DNA of 64,000 nucleotides from Myxococcus stipitatus (GTDB lineage Bacteria; Myxococcota; Myxococcia; Myxococcales; Myxococcaceae). Below the pieces are notes generated by a model. It saw nothing but the letters and a program-made list of their open reading frames with translations. It did not search any database and was not told the origin of the DNA. This document shows, one piece after another, positions 19,880-29,102 of this stretch. How positions within the stretch are numbered: position 1 is the first letter of the stretch; every line of letters starts with the position of its first letter. Position numbers and translations under genes: made by a program. Location: positions 868,001 to 932,000 of the forward strand of contig NZ_JAKCFI010000004.1 in assembly GCF_021412625.1 (NCBI RefSeq). Direction: 5' to 3'.

Positions 19880-20704
19880 ATGTCGAAGCCTCGCCCCTGG
19901 GTGAGATGGCTGTCGTTCATCGTGAGCGTGCTGGTGGTCCTGCCCCCGCGCGTGGCCCACGCGGACGCCGAATTCGAGAACACCCTCGCGAAGGCCGTGC
20001 GCCTCTACGAGGAACTCGAGTACGAGCAGGCGCTGGTCTGGCTCGAGCGCGCAGGCAAGGCGAGCCATGACACGAAAGAGGAGGTCACGCGCTTGCTCTA
20101 CAAGGGGCTCATCAGCGCGGACATGGGCAGGTGGGCGGTGGCCCGCGCCGCGTTCCGGTCCGCGCTCCAGGTCGATCCGGAGGCCCGGCTGCCGCTCAGG
20201 ACCTCGCCCAAGGTGGTGGCCGCGTTCGAGTCCCAACAAGCGAAGGTCCAGGCGGAGAGGGGCAGGAAGGGCACGGAGCCCTCCGTCCTCGCGACGGCAC
20301 GGCCTTCAACCGTGGGGCCTGGTCAGGTCGACACACCTTCGTCGGAATCACAGGCGTTGGTGGATCGCCCCGAGCTGGTGCCCATCCATCCCGAGGAGGA
20401 CCCGGGACAGACTGTCGCGGAGTCGTCGTGGACGCGTCGTGTTCCCAAGGTGAGCGTGGTGCTGCTGGGGCTGGGCGTCGCAGCGGGTGGGGTGGGGACG
20501 TACTACGGCCTGTCCTCCCGGAGCCGGCTCTCCGAGGCCCGAGGGGCGCAGTTCCTCGATGAGGCGACACAGCGGCATGGGCAGGCACGGCGCGGAGCGA
20601 CGACGGCCAACATCCTCTTCGGGACGGCGGGCCTGGCGGCGGCGGGCGCGGTGGTGACCTGGCTCTTCATGGGAGACGCGGGGGCCGACGACATGCGGGA
20701 CTGA
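19880..20704 (+). CDS. TPR-like protein with signal peptide and C-terminal membrane helices
   Basis: This is a 274-aa protein. The start is ATG 19880, 6-7 nt after GGGAGA; a TTG six codons upstream is less likely. A signal peptide (about 1-29, ...RVAHA) is followed by a TPR-like helical region (LAKAVRLYEELEYEQALVWLERAG...ALQVDPEARLPLRTSPKVVAAFE). A Pro/Ser-rich linker leads to two membrane helices near the C-terminus (VVLLGLGVAAGGVGTYYGL; ANILFGTAGLAAAGAVVTWLF). This layout is common for myxobacterial envelope proteins encoded beside kinases or lipoproteins. No enzymatic motif was seen. Confidence 0.72.
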   Translation: MSKPRPWVRWLSFIVSVLVVLPPRVAHADAEFENTLAKAVRLYEELEYEQALVWLERAGKASHDTKEEVTRLLYKGLISADMGRWAVARAAFRSALQVDPEARLPLRTSPKVVAAFESQQAKVQAERGRKGTEPSVLATARPSTVGPGQVDTPSSESQALVDRPELVPIHPEEDPGQTVAESSWTRRVPKVSVVLLGLGVAAGGVGTYYGLSSRSRLSEARGAQFLDEATQRHGQARRGATTANILFGTAGLAAAGAVVTWLFMGDAGADDMRD

Positions 20705-20868
20705 AGCGCTCCTCGGCCCGGGGCTCGCTCGGGCGGGGCCCGGTGGAACGTCCGCTGCTTCCGCCACGACCCATCCATGGTACTGGAGCACCTTCACCAC
20801 GCGCCGGCCCGACAGTCCGGCGCCGAGCGTCCAGGCGCCGCTGCGCGCCAAGGAGGGAAGGGAGCGTC

Positions 20869-21726
20869 ATGTCTGGCAAGCCCGGAGTCGAACCCGAGAA
20901 TACGGCGGTGCGCGTGGCGTTGTGGCGGGCCCTTCATGTCCTGGGCGACCCTCCGCCGCATGTGTTCGAGGACGAGGTGGGGCTCGCGCTCGTCGCGCCC
21001 GAGGACGGTTGGCGGGAGCGCCCGGACATGAGCCCGTTCACCCGGCCCTTCCGCGCCTCCATCGTGGCGCGTGCGCGCTTCATCGAAGACCTCGTCGAGG
21101 CGCGGGCCGCTCACGGTGTCGGGCAGTACGTCATCCTCGGCGCGGGCCTCGATACGTTCGCCCAGAGGAAGGCGAGCCTCGCCTCCCGCCTGCGTGTCTT
21201 CGAGGTCGACCAACCCGGCCCCCAAGCGTGGAAGCGCCAGCGCCTGCTCGAGCTCGGCTTCGGCGTTCCGCCGTTCCTTCGACTCGTGCCCGTCGATTTC
21301 GAGGCGGGTGAGGGATGGTGGGGCCGGCTCTTGGACGAGGGCTTCGATGCCTCTCGACCGGCGGTCGTGGCCTCCACGGGCGTCAGCATGTACCTGACGA
21401 AGGAGACGATCCTGGCCACGCTCCGTCAGGTCGCGTCGCTCGCCCCGGGTTCGACGTTCGCCATGACGTTCATGTTGCCGATCGAACTCACGGACCCGGA
21501 GATTCGCCCCGGGGTTCAACGCGCGGCGGACGGCGCGCGAGCCAGTGGCACGCCGTTCATCAGCTTCTTCACGCCCGCGGAGATGCTTGAGCTGGCGCGC
21601 GAGGCCGGCTTCCGCGGCGTCGAGCACGTGTCGGCGGCGGCGCTCGGCGAGCGCTACTTCGCCGACAGGAGCGATGGCCTCCGCCCGCCGAACAACTCGG
21701 AGGAGTTCCTGGTCGCGACGACGTGA
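20869..21726 (+). CDS. SAM-dependent methyltransferase, TIGR00027/LCM family
   Basis: This is a 285-aa class I methyltransferase. The family motif VILGAGLDTFAQR (residues about 88-100) is the SAM-binding glycine loop. VFEVDQPGPQAWKR supplies the acidic residue, and VVASTGVSMYLT the post-motif strand. The ATG at 20869 follows AGGGAAGGGAG. The group resembles leucine carboxyl methyltransferases and is common in Actinobacteria and Myxobacteria, where many act in secondary metabolism as O-methyltransferases. No biosynthetic cluster surrounds it, so the substrate is unknown. Confidence 0.85.
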   Translation: MSGKPGVEPENTAVRVALWRALHVLGDPPPHVFEDEVGLALVAPEDGWRERPDMSPFTRPFRASIVARARFIEDLVEARAAHGVGQYVILGAGLDTFAQRKASLASRLRVFEVDQPGPQAWKRQRLLELGFGVPPFLRLVPVDFEAGEGWWGRLLDEGFDASRPAVVASTGVSMYLTKETILATLRQVASLAPGSTFAMTFMLPIELTDPEIRPGVQRAADGARASGTPFISFFTPAEMLELAREAGFRGVEHVSAAALGERYFADRSDGLRPPNNSEEFLVATT

Positions 21727-22045
21727 ACGGTCGCGGACGTCCGAGCCGCGCCTCTTTTCGGTTTCGGCTCCGACGCGTCTGACAGGGGCGCGCGGCCCGA
21801 CCCGCTCCGGCGGGTCTCGCAGCAGCCCCCACGGGTCGGCGAGCTGATGGCCGCCGACATCCCCCTGATGACTGGGGTCACCGGCTGGGGCCTCCGAAGC
21901 GGGCTCCCCGCCTCCTTCTCTCCTGGGAAATCCACGGGTTGCGGAGCCCACCCGCGTGGCATGTGCGCTGCAGTAGGGGCGTGCACGGGCGGGACAGACT
22001 CGCCGCCGCAGTCCTCCGTCGCAGTCAAGGAACCAGGTGATACCC
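21727..22045. other. Intergenic stretch, no gene seen
   Basis: This 319-bp gap lies before the effector-like gene. I see no ORF with family-like sequence and no strong hairpin. The promoter of the next gene is presumably here but is not recognisable. Confidence 0.5.
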
Positions 22046-23101
22046 ATGATCGACACCAAGGCCACGGCCCGTTCTTCTTCCCTGTCGCGCCCGAGCGCCG
22101 CCCAGTCCTCTCCGGTCAGCCCCAGGCAGCAGCTCTCGGCCGGCCCCGTCCAGGACATGGGGGGGCGCGGTCTCCAGAACACCGTGGGCCAGCCCGCGCG
22201 CGGCTCGGCGGATTCGTTCGAGGCCGGCGCCATCAACAGGAGGCAGCCCACCGGCGCCGCGTCCAGGATGGAGGGGGCGTTGGGGCTGATGAACGAGGCC
22301 GTCATGTTCGCGCCGCGAGGGCTCCCCCCGGAGCTCCAGAACCTCACTCCCGTGTCGGCGTCCTCCGGCTCCGGGGTCCCGAGCGCCAGCGACAAGCGGC
22401 CGGCGGGGGACAACCGGTCGGCGGCGCAGATCGTCGACGACTGCCCCGCGCTGAAGAACCTGGGCCGCCAGAAGGACATCAAGTTCGAGCAGCTGTGCAA
22501 GCAGACGGGGATCGACCCCAAGCTCGACCTGAAGGACGCGAAGCAGAACCCGGACGCCGTCTACCGGCTGGCGAAGGTGCTGGAGTTCATCGACAGCGCC
22601 AAGGCCGCCACCGGCGGAGAGCGGTCGAACAAGGTCCAGAACGGCCAGGGCGACGGCAACATCGAGGGCATCACCAAGGACGGTGACGCGCGTCACGGCA
22701 CGGAGGCCGGCATGGTCAAGGACTTCGCCGAGAAGGGCTACTCCTTCCTCGGAGCCCACCAGCTGCCGACGACCAAGGACACCCACGTCAAGGCGGACGG
22801 GAGCAACAAGGACAACTTCCAGTGGTTCGCGGGCGAGGCGGGCAAGCACCTGTGGTTCCTGCCGGCGGTCAGCAACGTCCTGACGGGGATTGGCAATTCG
22901 GAAGGGGGCCTCAAGGGCGTCATCGAGGGCGGCGCGAAGGGCTACCTCAACACCTTGAAGGGCGCCGCGGAGGGCGTCATCGGCTCCATCACGACGGGCC
23001 GCGCCAACCCGGCCTCCATGCTGCTGGGAGGCGCCATGGGGGCACTGGGGAGCACCGAGGCGGCCCCGCAGCCGGTGAAGGACATCGCCAAGCTGTTCTG
23101 A
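22046..23101 (+). CDS. Effector-like protein of unknown function, Gly-rich C-terminus
   Basis: This is a 351-aa protein. ATG 22046 lies 5 nt after AGGTGA; an upstream in-frame GTG would sit inside that site. There is no signal peptide. Residues 1 to about 130 are Ser/Pro/Gln-rich and probably disordered, like the export regions of type III-type effectors. The middle (about 140-270) is mixed helical with two cysteines (DDCPALKNL, FEQLCKQTGI). Residues about 270-351 are Gly/Ala-rich and amphipathic (GIGNSEGGLKGVIEGGAKGY, NPASMLLGGAMGALGS), which could insert in membranes. I do not recognise the family. Its N-terminal style resembles that of the C58 protease at 54429, but no shared motif was proved. 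Confidence 0.6.
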   Translation: MIDTKATARSSSLSRPSAAQSSPVSPRQQLSAGPVQDMGGRGLQNTVGQPARGSADSFEAGAINRRQPTGAASRMEGALGLMNEAVMFAPRGLPPELQNLTPVSASSGSGVPSASDKRPAGDNRSAAQIVDDCPALKNLGRQKDIKFEQLCKQTGIDPKLDLKDAKQNPDAVYRLAKVLEFIDSAKAATGGERSNKVQNGQGDGNIEGITKDGDARHGTEAGMVKDFAEKGYSFLGAHQLPTTKDTHVKADGSNKDNFQWFAGEAGKHLWFLPAVSNVLTGIGNSEGGLKGVIEGGAKGYLNTLKGAAEGVIGSITTGRANPASMLLGGAMGALGSTEAAPQPVKDIAKLF

Positions 23102-23160
23102 CGCGGCTCCCGTTCCCGGACGGCCCCGAGGCCATGTCTCCTCCTCGGGGCTCCGGACGA

Positions 23161-23197
23161 TTCAAGCGGGGCGGGAGGCCGCTCCCGCCTCGCTGAA
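23161..23197. terminator. Extended bidirectional hairpin
   Basis: GGCGGGAG (23170-23177) and CTCCCGCC (23182-23189) form a perfect 8-bp core around GCCG. It is extended by GCG/CGC and TTCA/TGAA outer pairs and lies between two convergent genes. Confidence 0.65.
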
Positions 23198-23238
23198 GCG
23201 GCGCTGTCCCGCCTCCTCGGCGAGCGCGTCGTCACGCC

Positions 23239-25596
23239 TCACGGAGCGGACTGCAGCGGCTTGCGCTCCTTCACGCAGGTCTGGATGAGTTCGAGCAGGC
23301 TCATGCGTCCGCCGTCGACGTCGAACTTCTGCTCCTTGAACTCGGGGTAGCGGTTCTCGAGGATGCGCCCCTCCGCGATGCACTCGTTGAGCTTCGCGAG
23401 CGCTTCCTCCTTGCGCCCCTTCGAGACGAGCGGCTTCGCCGCGTCATAGGCCTTCTTCGGGCCATCGAGGAAGCGCAGCTGCACGTCGGCCCGCTTCTGC
23501 GGCTCCCGCAGCGACTCCGCCTTCTGGGCACACTGCGCCATCACGTCCTGGGGGCGGGTCGGAGTCCCCGCCACGAGCACGTCGATGGCGGCGAGGCTGG
23601 CGTTCTCCTTCACCAGCCTGGCGCCGTCGTCCTGGCAGGCCTGGAGCTTCTCCAGCGCGCCCGCGTACAGCTCCTTGCGCTTGCGCAGGTCCCCGGCGGC
23701 CGCCGCCGCGGTCGCCGCCGTGCTCGCGGCGGCCAGGGCCTCTCCCGTCACCCGGCGCAGCGTCCGCGCCTGCTTCGCGAACTCGAGCGCCTCCACCTGC
23801 TTCAGCCACTCGGCGCGCGCGCGCTCCGCGTACGCCGCATAGCCCGCGTCCTGCCGCTCCAGCTCCGCGCGCGCCTCGAACAGCTTCATCACCTCGTCGA
23901 CGCTCTTCGAGGCGGTCTCGACGTCGCCGTCGGTCGCCGAGACGAGCTTCGCGGCCTCGAGCGTCTGCTTCGTCGCCGCGAGCCGCTCGGAAATCTGGAC
24001 GCGGGCGTCCGCCGCGGCCAGCACCACCTTCCGGCGGGTGATGCGACCGCCGAGGTCCACCATGCGCTCCTTCGTCTCCTTGGCGTAGATGGCGTAGTCA
24101 CGGTCCTTCTTGACGAAGGCGGCCCCGGCCTCGAGCACCACGCCAATCTGCTGGACCGCGTTCTCAGCCGCTTGGAGTTGGGCCTCCGTGGGCTTGTCCT
24201 GCTGAATCTGGGTGACCAGGGCCGCCGCGTTCTTCCGCGCCTCGTCGACCTTCACGCGCTGCTGCTGCAGGTCGACTTCGTACCGGCGCCGCTCCATCGT
24301 CGCCCGTCCGTCCTTGAGCAGCTGACGCGCCTCCACGGCGGTCGGGCTGACTGCGGGGTTCTTCGTCTGGACCGTCTCGAGCGTCTTCTCCAGGACGACC
24401 AGCGCCGTCTTCGCCTCCTCGAACTGCTCGGCGGTCGCGGACCGCCGCTCGATGTTCCTCAGGGCCTGGGTGACGTCGGCGCGAGCCGCGTCGAGGCTTC
24501 GGACCTGGAGGACCACCTCCACCTCGGCGAGCGTGTTCTTGACCTCGGCGATGTACTGGCCGATCGCCGGGCTCCGCGCGGCCTGCGGCTCGTACCGCTC
24601 CACCAGCTTCCGGACGACGAACGCCGCCGTCTTCGCCTCGGCGAACTGCTCGGGGGTCGGCTTCCTGGCGCGCAGCGCCTTGGCGGCCACGACGAGCTCC
24701 TCATGGGCGGGCCCCACCTCCGCCTTGACCCGCGAGACGCCCGCCTGCACCACCAGCTCCTCCATCCGGCGCCGGGCCTGGGTGATTTCCGCTCGGGCCT
24801 TGTCCGCCTCCGCGCGGTATGCCTTGTCGCGCTCCTCGAGCGGCTTGCCCTCGTCGAGCTGCTTCTGCAGCGCCCCCACCTCCTTGTCGGCGACCCCGAA
24901 CTTCTCGTCCGACCAGGCCGGGTCCAGCGCGGCGAGCGCGGTGGACAGGGCCTTGCGGCGCTCGGCCAACAGCCCCCGCTGCTTCTGGGCCGACTGCTGC
25001 AACCACCGCTCGTCGAGCGTCTTCCCGTGGCGGACGAGGGTCGCGTCGACCTCCGTGATGTACGCGGCGAACTTGGGGTCCTGGCTCGTCAGGGGCCGGC
25101 CTTCCTCCACCAGCTTCTTGAGCGACTCGACCGAGGCCCGGCTCTCGTCCATCGACTTGGAGTCGAGGTCGCGCTCCGCGACCTTCGCCATGCGCTCGTT
25201 CAAGGCCGTGAGCGCGCCGTCGATGCGCCGGCGGAAGTCGTGGATGTGGACCTTGGCCCGGCGCTCCTCGACGTACTCGCGGTGGGTGCGCAGCTGCTTG
25301 CGCGCGGCCAGGACGGCCTTGGCGTAGTCCAGGTCTTCCGTCTCGAAGCTCGCGCCCGCGTTGAGCGCGTCCTTCAACGCTTCCACCGCCGCGAGGGCGG
25401 CATCGAGGTCCGGGGTGCTCGGCGGCTCCTTCTCGATTCGTTGAACGGCCGTCGCGAGGTTCGCGCGGGCGGTCTCCACCCGCTTCGAGGCTTCCTGGAC
25501 GGACTTCGCGGCGCCAGCCTCCGGAGGCGCGGCGAGCGCATCGACGGAGGCGAAGGTGAGGACCCCGAGCAAGACCCAAACTGAAGGACGTACCAT
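23239..25596 (-). CDS. Secreted 785-aa helical protein with about seven ~95-aa repeats
   Basis: ATG 25596 starts a signal peptide (about 1-23, ...VDALAAP). The mature chain is almost wholly charged helix. A pattern of Leu-rich helices followed by G-x-x-(L/F)-x-x-x-D-x-x-(Y/F)-A-x-Y recurs: FETEDLDYAKAV, LTSQDPKFAAYI, LEERDKAYRAEA, ARSPAIGQYIAE, VQTKNPAVSPTA, FVKKDRDYAIYA and LERQDAGYAAYA. Two repeats are more degenerate. The C-terminal 130 residues differ and contain cysteines. No enzyme motif was seen. It may form a periplasmic rod or scaffold. It resembles the coiled-coil body of the 3.6-kb protein in style only. Function unknown. Confidence 0.7.
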   Translation of the reverse strand: MVRPSVWVLLGVLTFASVDALAAPPEAGAAKSVQEASKRVETARANLATAVQRIEKEPPSTPDLDAALAAVEALKDALNAGASFETEDLDYAKAVLAARKQLRTHREYVEERRAKVHIHDFRRRIDGALTALNERMAKVAERDLDSKSMDESRASVESLKKLVEEGRPLTSQDPKFAAYITEVDATLVRHGKTLDERWLQQSAQKQRGLLAERRKALSTALAALDPAWSDEKFGVADKEVGALQKQLDEGKPLEERDKAYRAEADKARAEITQARRRMEELVVQAGVSRVKAEVGPAHEELVVAAKALRARKPTPEQFAEAKTAAFVVRKLVERYEPQAARSPAIGQYIAEVKNTLAEVEVVLQVRSLDAARADVTQALRNIERRSATAEQFEEAKTALVVLEKTLETVQTKNPAVSPTAVEARQLLKDGRATMERRRYEVDLQQQRVKVDEARKNAAALVTQIQQDKPTEAQLQAAENAVQQIGVVLEAGAAFVKKDRDYAIYAKETKERMVDLGGRITRRKVVLAAADARVQISERLAATKQTLEAAKLVSATDGDVETASKSVDEVMKLFEARAELERQDAGYAAYAERARAEWLKQVEALEFAKQARTLRRVTGEALAAASTAATAAAAAGDLRKRKELYAGALEKLQACQDDGARLVKENASLAAIDVLVAGTPTRPQDVMAQCAQKAESLREPQKRADVQLRFLDGPKKAYDAAKPLVSKGRKEEALAKLNECIAEGRILENRYPEFKEQKFDVDGGRMSLLELIQTCVKERKPLQSAP

Positions 25597-26195
25597 GCGC
25601 GGGAACCTACTACGGCGAAGGTGGAGTTTCGTTGGTTCCTTCGCGCTTCCACACTTTGTGTGATTCCCCACAAGGCGGCCCGGGGCGAGCGGGCAAGCGG
25701 TGCCGCGGCGTCGAAGACACGCCCCGTCGGCGCGGGCCGCGCGACCCAGGCGTCGCGCCGCCCGTGGCGGAGGGGGCACCGGTGCCGCATGGTGTGTTCG
25801 AGCCGGCCCCCGTCGTCGCCGTGCTGCTCCAGGCGTTGGCGCCTCCCTCGGTCGATGGGCCGCGAGGAGGCGAAGCCCGGTGGCGACGCCGTCGTCCAGC
25901 ACGGGAGGGCGCCGAGCCCCGGGGAACGCACGGCGCTCGCTGCCGCCGCGAGACGAGGCGGGTCGAAGCCCGCGCGCGGCCCTGACGCGTCAGCTGCCGT
26001 GTCAGTCATTCCCGCCTGACGTGTCAGGCCATCGTGGATGGGCAAAGCCTCACGCCCGCACCCGGGCCTGGCCCCAGCGGAGTGCCTGGGAATCGCGGGC
26101 CATCGCGCGGTGGTATTTCGATTGCAATCTCAAGACTCGCGGACGCGCTCCTGGCGCCTCCGCGGTCCCCGTTCGAGACAATGGAGAGAGACTGT
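25597..26195. other. Intergenic region with palindrome array
   Basis: Between divergent genes, 599 bp hold no convincing ORF. Apart from the TGAC-NN-GTCA sites at 25982-26027, described separately, I see nothing definite. Confidence 0.5.
25982..26027 (+). promoter_or_regulatory. Array of TGAC-NN-GTCA palindromes upstream of secreted repeat protein
   Basis: CTGACGCGTCAG (25982-25993), a half-site GTGTCAG (25999-26005) and CTGACGTGTCAG (26016-26027) lie about 170-215 bp before the start of the gene at 26196. The core TGACGTGTCA is the reverse complement of the TGACACGTCA copies at 38.9 kb. A dimeric regulator is the likely ligand. Confidence 0.5.
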
Positions 26196-27239
26196 ATGAG
26201 AAGTCATTCGCGACTGGCCGCGCGTTGTGCTGGGTTGTGCGTGTTGATGGCCGCGCCCGCCTGGGCGCAGGCCCAGGAGGAGTTGTGGCTCGACACCCAG
26301 AGCGCCGCCCCCGTGACCAGCCAGACGGTGCTCAAGCAAGGGTGGCCCTATCTCGTCACGCTCCAAGGCACCTACAACGTCTGGGGGAGCAACATCGTCC
26401 CCGGCACCCGGTCCAGCCAGCCCGAGCCTGCCCCCATGTTCCCCAGCCCGAAGGGGACCAGCCGCAATGTCGGCTTCGACCCCGAGTTCATCTTCGCGTG
26501 GCCCAAGGGGCATGCGATGGACAAGAGCCCGGAGCCCGCGCCGCGCAGGGGCAGCGCCATCGAGGTCAGCCAGGATGGAGGGAAGACGTGGCGGCACCCT
26601 GCCTCCACCTCCGCCTTCAACGCGAGCGAGCACAAGTACGGCTATGAGTTGATGGGCACGGACACCGCGCTGCAGGTGCGCTTCGTGGACAGTCCCGTCG
26701 CCGACAACACCGGCCGCGTGCGGATCGTCGTGGTGCCCGCCGAGGAGCTGTGGCTGGAGACCCGCAGCGCCGCCGCCGTTCCGAGCAAGATGGTGCTGCA
26801 GAAAGGCAAACCGTACCGCGTCACGATGCAGGGCACCTACAACGTCTGGGGGAACAACATCGCCCCTGGCGCGCAGTCCGGTCAGCCGGAGCCTGCGCCC
26901 ATGTTTCCGAGCCCGAACGTCGCCAGCCGCAATGTCGGCTTCGACCCGGAGTTCGCCTTCGCGGGCGTGAAAGCCCCGGGGACCGCGCCGCTGCGGACGA
27001 GCGCCATCCAGGTCAGCGTGGATGGAGGGAAGACCTGGAAGCATCCGGCGTCCGCGGCCGCCTACAACGCGACCGAACACAAGTACACCTACGACCTGAC
27101 GGGTGAGGACGCCGTCCTTCAGGTGCGCTTCGTGGACAGCCCCATCGCAGACAACATCGGGCGCGTGCGGGTCCTCGTGCTACCCGCGCCCGATGCGCCG
27201 CCCGCGGCGGCACAGGCCCAGTCCTCGGCGCAGCACTGA
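26196..27239 (+). CDS. Secreted protein made of two tandem ~155-aa domains
   Basis: This is a 347-aa exported protein with ribosome site GGAGAGAG and a signal peptide ending about residue 25 (...APAWAQA). Two copies of one domain follow, beginning EELWLDTQSAAPV at residue 28 and EELWLETRSAAAV at 183. Shared landmarks are GTYNVWG, PEPAPMFPSP, RNVGFDPEF, GGKTWKHPAS/RHPAS, EHKY and LQVRFVDSP. The copies are also very alike in DNA, which points to a fairly recent duplication. The domain looks all-beta. I do not recognise the family. The shared upstream palindromes link its control to the small secreted protein at 39052. Confidence 0.72.
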   Translation: MRSHSRLAARCAGLCVLMAAPAWAQAQEELWLDTQSAAPVTSQTVLKQGWPYLVTLQGTYNVWGSNIVPGTRSSQPEPAPMFPSPKGTSRNVGFDPEFIFAWPKGHAMDKSPEPAPRRGSAIEVSQDGGKTWRHPASTSAFNASEHKYGYELMGTDTALQVRFVDSPVADNTGRVRIVVVPAEELWLETRSAAAVPSKMVLQKGKPYRVTMQGTYNVWGNNIAPGAQSGQPEPAPMFPSPNVASRNVGFDPEFAFAGVKAPGTAPLRTSAIQVSVDGGKTWKHPASAAAYNATEHKYTYDLTGEDAVLQVRFVDSPIADNIGRVRVLVLPAPDAPPAAAQAQSSAQH

Positions 27240-27302
27240 GCCGCCGCCATCCACCCTCCACGACCCTCGAACGGCCGACGCTTCTCGAGGGCCCTCGGGA
27301 AC

Positions 27303-27340
27303 ATGGGGGCCCCTCTGTTTGCGGGAGAAGGGGCCCCCAT
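27303..27340. terminator. Hairpin, 11-bp perfect stem
   Basis: ATGGGGGCCCC (27303-27313) pairs with GGGGCCCCCAT (27330-27340) between convergent genes, with a 16-nt loop. It is probably bidirectional. Confidence 0.65.
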
Positions 27341-27408
27341 CCGATGCCTGACGGACCGGTTGGACGATGAATCACCAGCGCGGGCGGCGCCGAGGGCCGG
27401 GTGCTTCC

Positions 27409-28284
27409 TTACTGCGCCGCGAACATCCCCTTCGGCGTGCTGCCCTTCAGGAAGGGCTCGATGAAGGCATGCAGCAGCTCGGGTTGAGTGATGACCGCGG
27501 TGTGGGACGTCGCTGGCAGGACCGCGAGGCGCGAGGGTGACAGCGGCTTGCCCATGTCCCCCGGGGCTCCGCCGCCGAGGAGCCGGAACATGGCGACCGA
27601 ATGCTCGAGGGTCGTGACGTCGGCGTCGCCGGTGATGATGAGCACGGGCGTCTTCATCGACTTCACCTGCTCACCCCACGCCATGGGCTCCTTCTCGAGG
27701 GCGATCAGCTTCCGGACCAGCTCCGGAAACCCCTCGGGGTTGGCCGCGAGCTTCCGGTACTCCTTCGCGAACGGCATCTCGAGGAACATCTCCACCTTCA
27801 TCTGGGGGATGAACGCCTTGAATTCGGGCTGCCAGCCCTCGACGTCGTAGGAGACCGAAGCGGCGGCCAGCTTGTTCACCTTCTCCGGGTGGCGGATGGC
27901 GAGCTGCAGCCCGGCCGCGGCGCCCATGGAGTAGCCGAACACGTCCGCCTTCTCGAGTCCCACCGCGTCCATGAAGGCCGCGACGTCATCCGCCAGGTTG
28001 GGATAGGTGATGGGCCGGTCGATGTCCGTGGTGCGACCGTGTCCCTGGAACTCGAGCGCGTAGACCTGATGGGCCTTGGCGAGCTTGGAGATGATGGCGC
28101 CCATCGCCGGGATGTTCATATAGGCGCCGTGCAGGACGACCAGCGGGGTGCCCTTGCCAGACACCTCGTAATACATCTGCATTCCGTTCACGTTGACGCG
28201 GGCACCCTTGGGTTTGGATTGGGCGCTGGCGAGGTTCGGGACGACGACCAGCAGCATCGCGACAGCGAGGACAGTGCGGAACAT
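27409..28284 (-). CDS. Secreted alpha/beta hydrolase
   Basis: This 291-aa protein has a signal peptide (about 1-21, ...NLASA). The alpha/beta-hydrolase core has VVLHGAY near residue 51, the nucleophile Ser119 in GYSMG, an acid in ITGDAD and His in TSHTAV. It shares the arrangement VNGMQMYYEV...GKGTPLVVLHG...GHGRTTDIDRP with the protein at 39686-40576 (VNGLDMYYEV...GHGHTADVDRP), so the two are paralogues. It lies 65 bp downstream of the DGPF protein gene on the same strand, with a hairpin between them. The substrate is unknown. Confidence 0.85.
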   Translation of the reverse strand: MFRTVLAVAMLLVVVPNLASAQSKPKGARVNVNGMQMYYEVSGKGTPLVVLHGAYMNIPAMGAIISKLAKAHQVYALEFQGHGRTTDIDRPITYPNLADDVAAFMDAVGLEKADVFGYSMGAAAGLQLAIRHPEKVNKLAAASVSYDVEGWQPEFKAFIPQMKVEMFLEMPFAKEYRKLAANPEGFPELVRKLIALEKEPMAWGEQVKSMKTPVLIITGDADVTTLEHSVAMFRLLGGGAPGDMGKPLSPSRLAVLPATSHTAVITQPELLHAFIEPFLKGSTPKGMFAAQ

Positions 28285-28320
28285 GGATGTTTCCCTATTC
28301 AGGTCTTCTGGAGTTCGTCA

Positions 28321-28338
28321 TCGAAGGCGGGCCTTCGA
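28321..28338. terminator. Palindrome between DGPF and hydrolase genes
   Basis: TCGAAGGC-GG-GCCTTCGA is a perfect inverted repeat, a 6-bp stem if a 6-nt loop is allowed. It may be a terminator for the upstream gene or an operator. Confidence 0.4.
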
Positions 28339-28349
28339 GAGGGGCCCGA

Positions 28350-28790
28350 CTACTTCCCCTTCTGCTGTCGCTCCAGCTCCTCGCGCAGACGATCCTCCTG
28401 GGCGCGCAGCTCGGGGGTGAACGCCTCGCCGAAGTCATCGGCCTCGAACACCGGGCGAATCTCGAGCACGCCCTCCTCCCCCGGCATCGGATTGGGGCAA
28501 CGGCGCGCCCACTCCAGCGCCTCCTCCATGGACCGTACCTGCCACATCCAGTAGCCGGCGATCAGCTCCTTGGTCTCGGCGAAGGGGCCGTCGATGACGC
28601 TCGGCTTCTTCCCGTCCTGGAACAACACCCGCTTGCCCCGGCTGCTGGGGTGGAGCCCGTCGCCCGCGAGCATGATGCCCGCCTTCACCAGCTCCTCGTT
28701 GTACTTGCCCATCGCCTCGAACATCTCCGCCTTGGGCATGACGCCCTTCTCGGAGTTCGGGCTCGCCTTCACGATGACCATCACGCGCAT
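28350..28790 (-). CDS. YCII-related DGPF-domain protein
   Basis: This is a 146-aa protein of the DGPF/YCII family. The diagnostic segment is VIDGPFAETKELIAGYWMWQV, preceded by the conserved GLHPSSRGKRV region. The last 30 residues form a charged helix (ELRAQEDRLREELERQQKGK). Such proteins are usually encoded beside ECF sigma factors of the ECF42 type, but none is adjacent here, so it is an orphan. The biochemical role of DGPF proteins is not established. A second, more distant copy lies at 63278-63637. Confidence 0.88.
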   Translation of the reverse strand: MRVMVIVKASPNSEKGVMPKAEMFEAMGKYNEELVKAGIMLAGDGLHPSSRGKRVLFQDGKKPSVIDGPFAETKELIAGYWMWQVRSMEEALEWARRCPNPMPGEEGVLEIRPVFEADDFGEAFTPELRAQEDRLREELERQQKGK

Positions 28791-29102
28791 GTTCGTCTCC
28801 TGGTTCGAAGGCGGGAGCGTTCCCGCCCATCATCCTGGCAACGAGTATCCAGGTGTCGGATCGACATGACCCCGTGATTTTCTTCGAAGCCTCGTGATTC
28901 CAGTGGGTTGGACGCGGATTTGCCCCGGGGCGCGGACGCGGCCCTGGGGAATTTCCCGAGCCGGGATTCACGTGGGGTGTGTCCGGCCGTCGTGCCGGTG
29001 TGTCCCCCCGCGTCCGTCGTGGCGCTGTCCTCCCGCGGGTCCGGGGGCTCGAACGGGAGGGGTCCTTCATCGGGCCTTGGCCTCCGGCATACCCTCCGCG
29101 CC

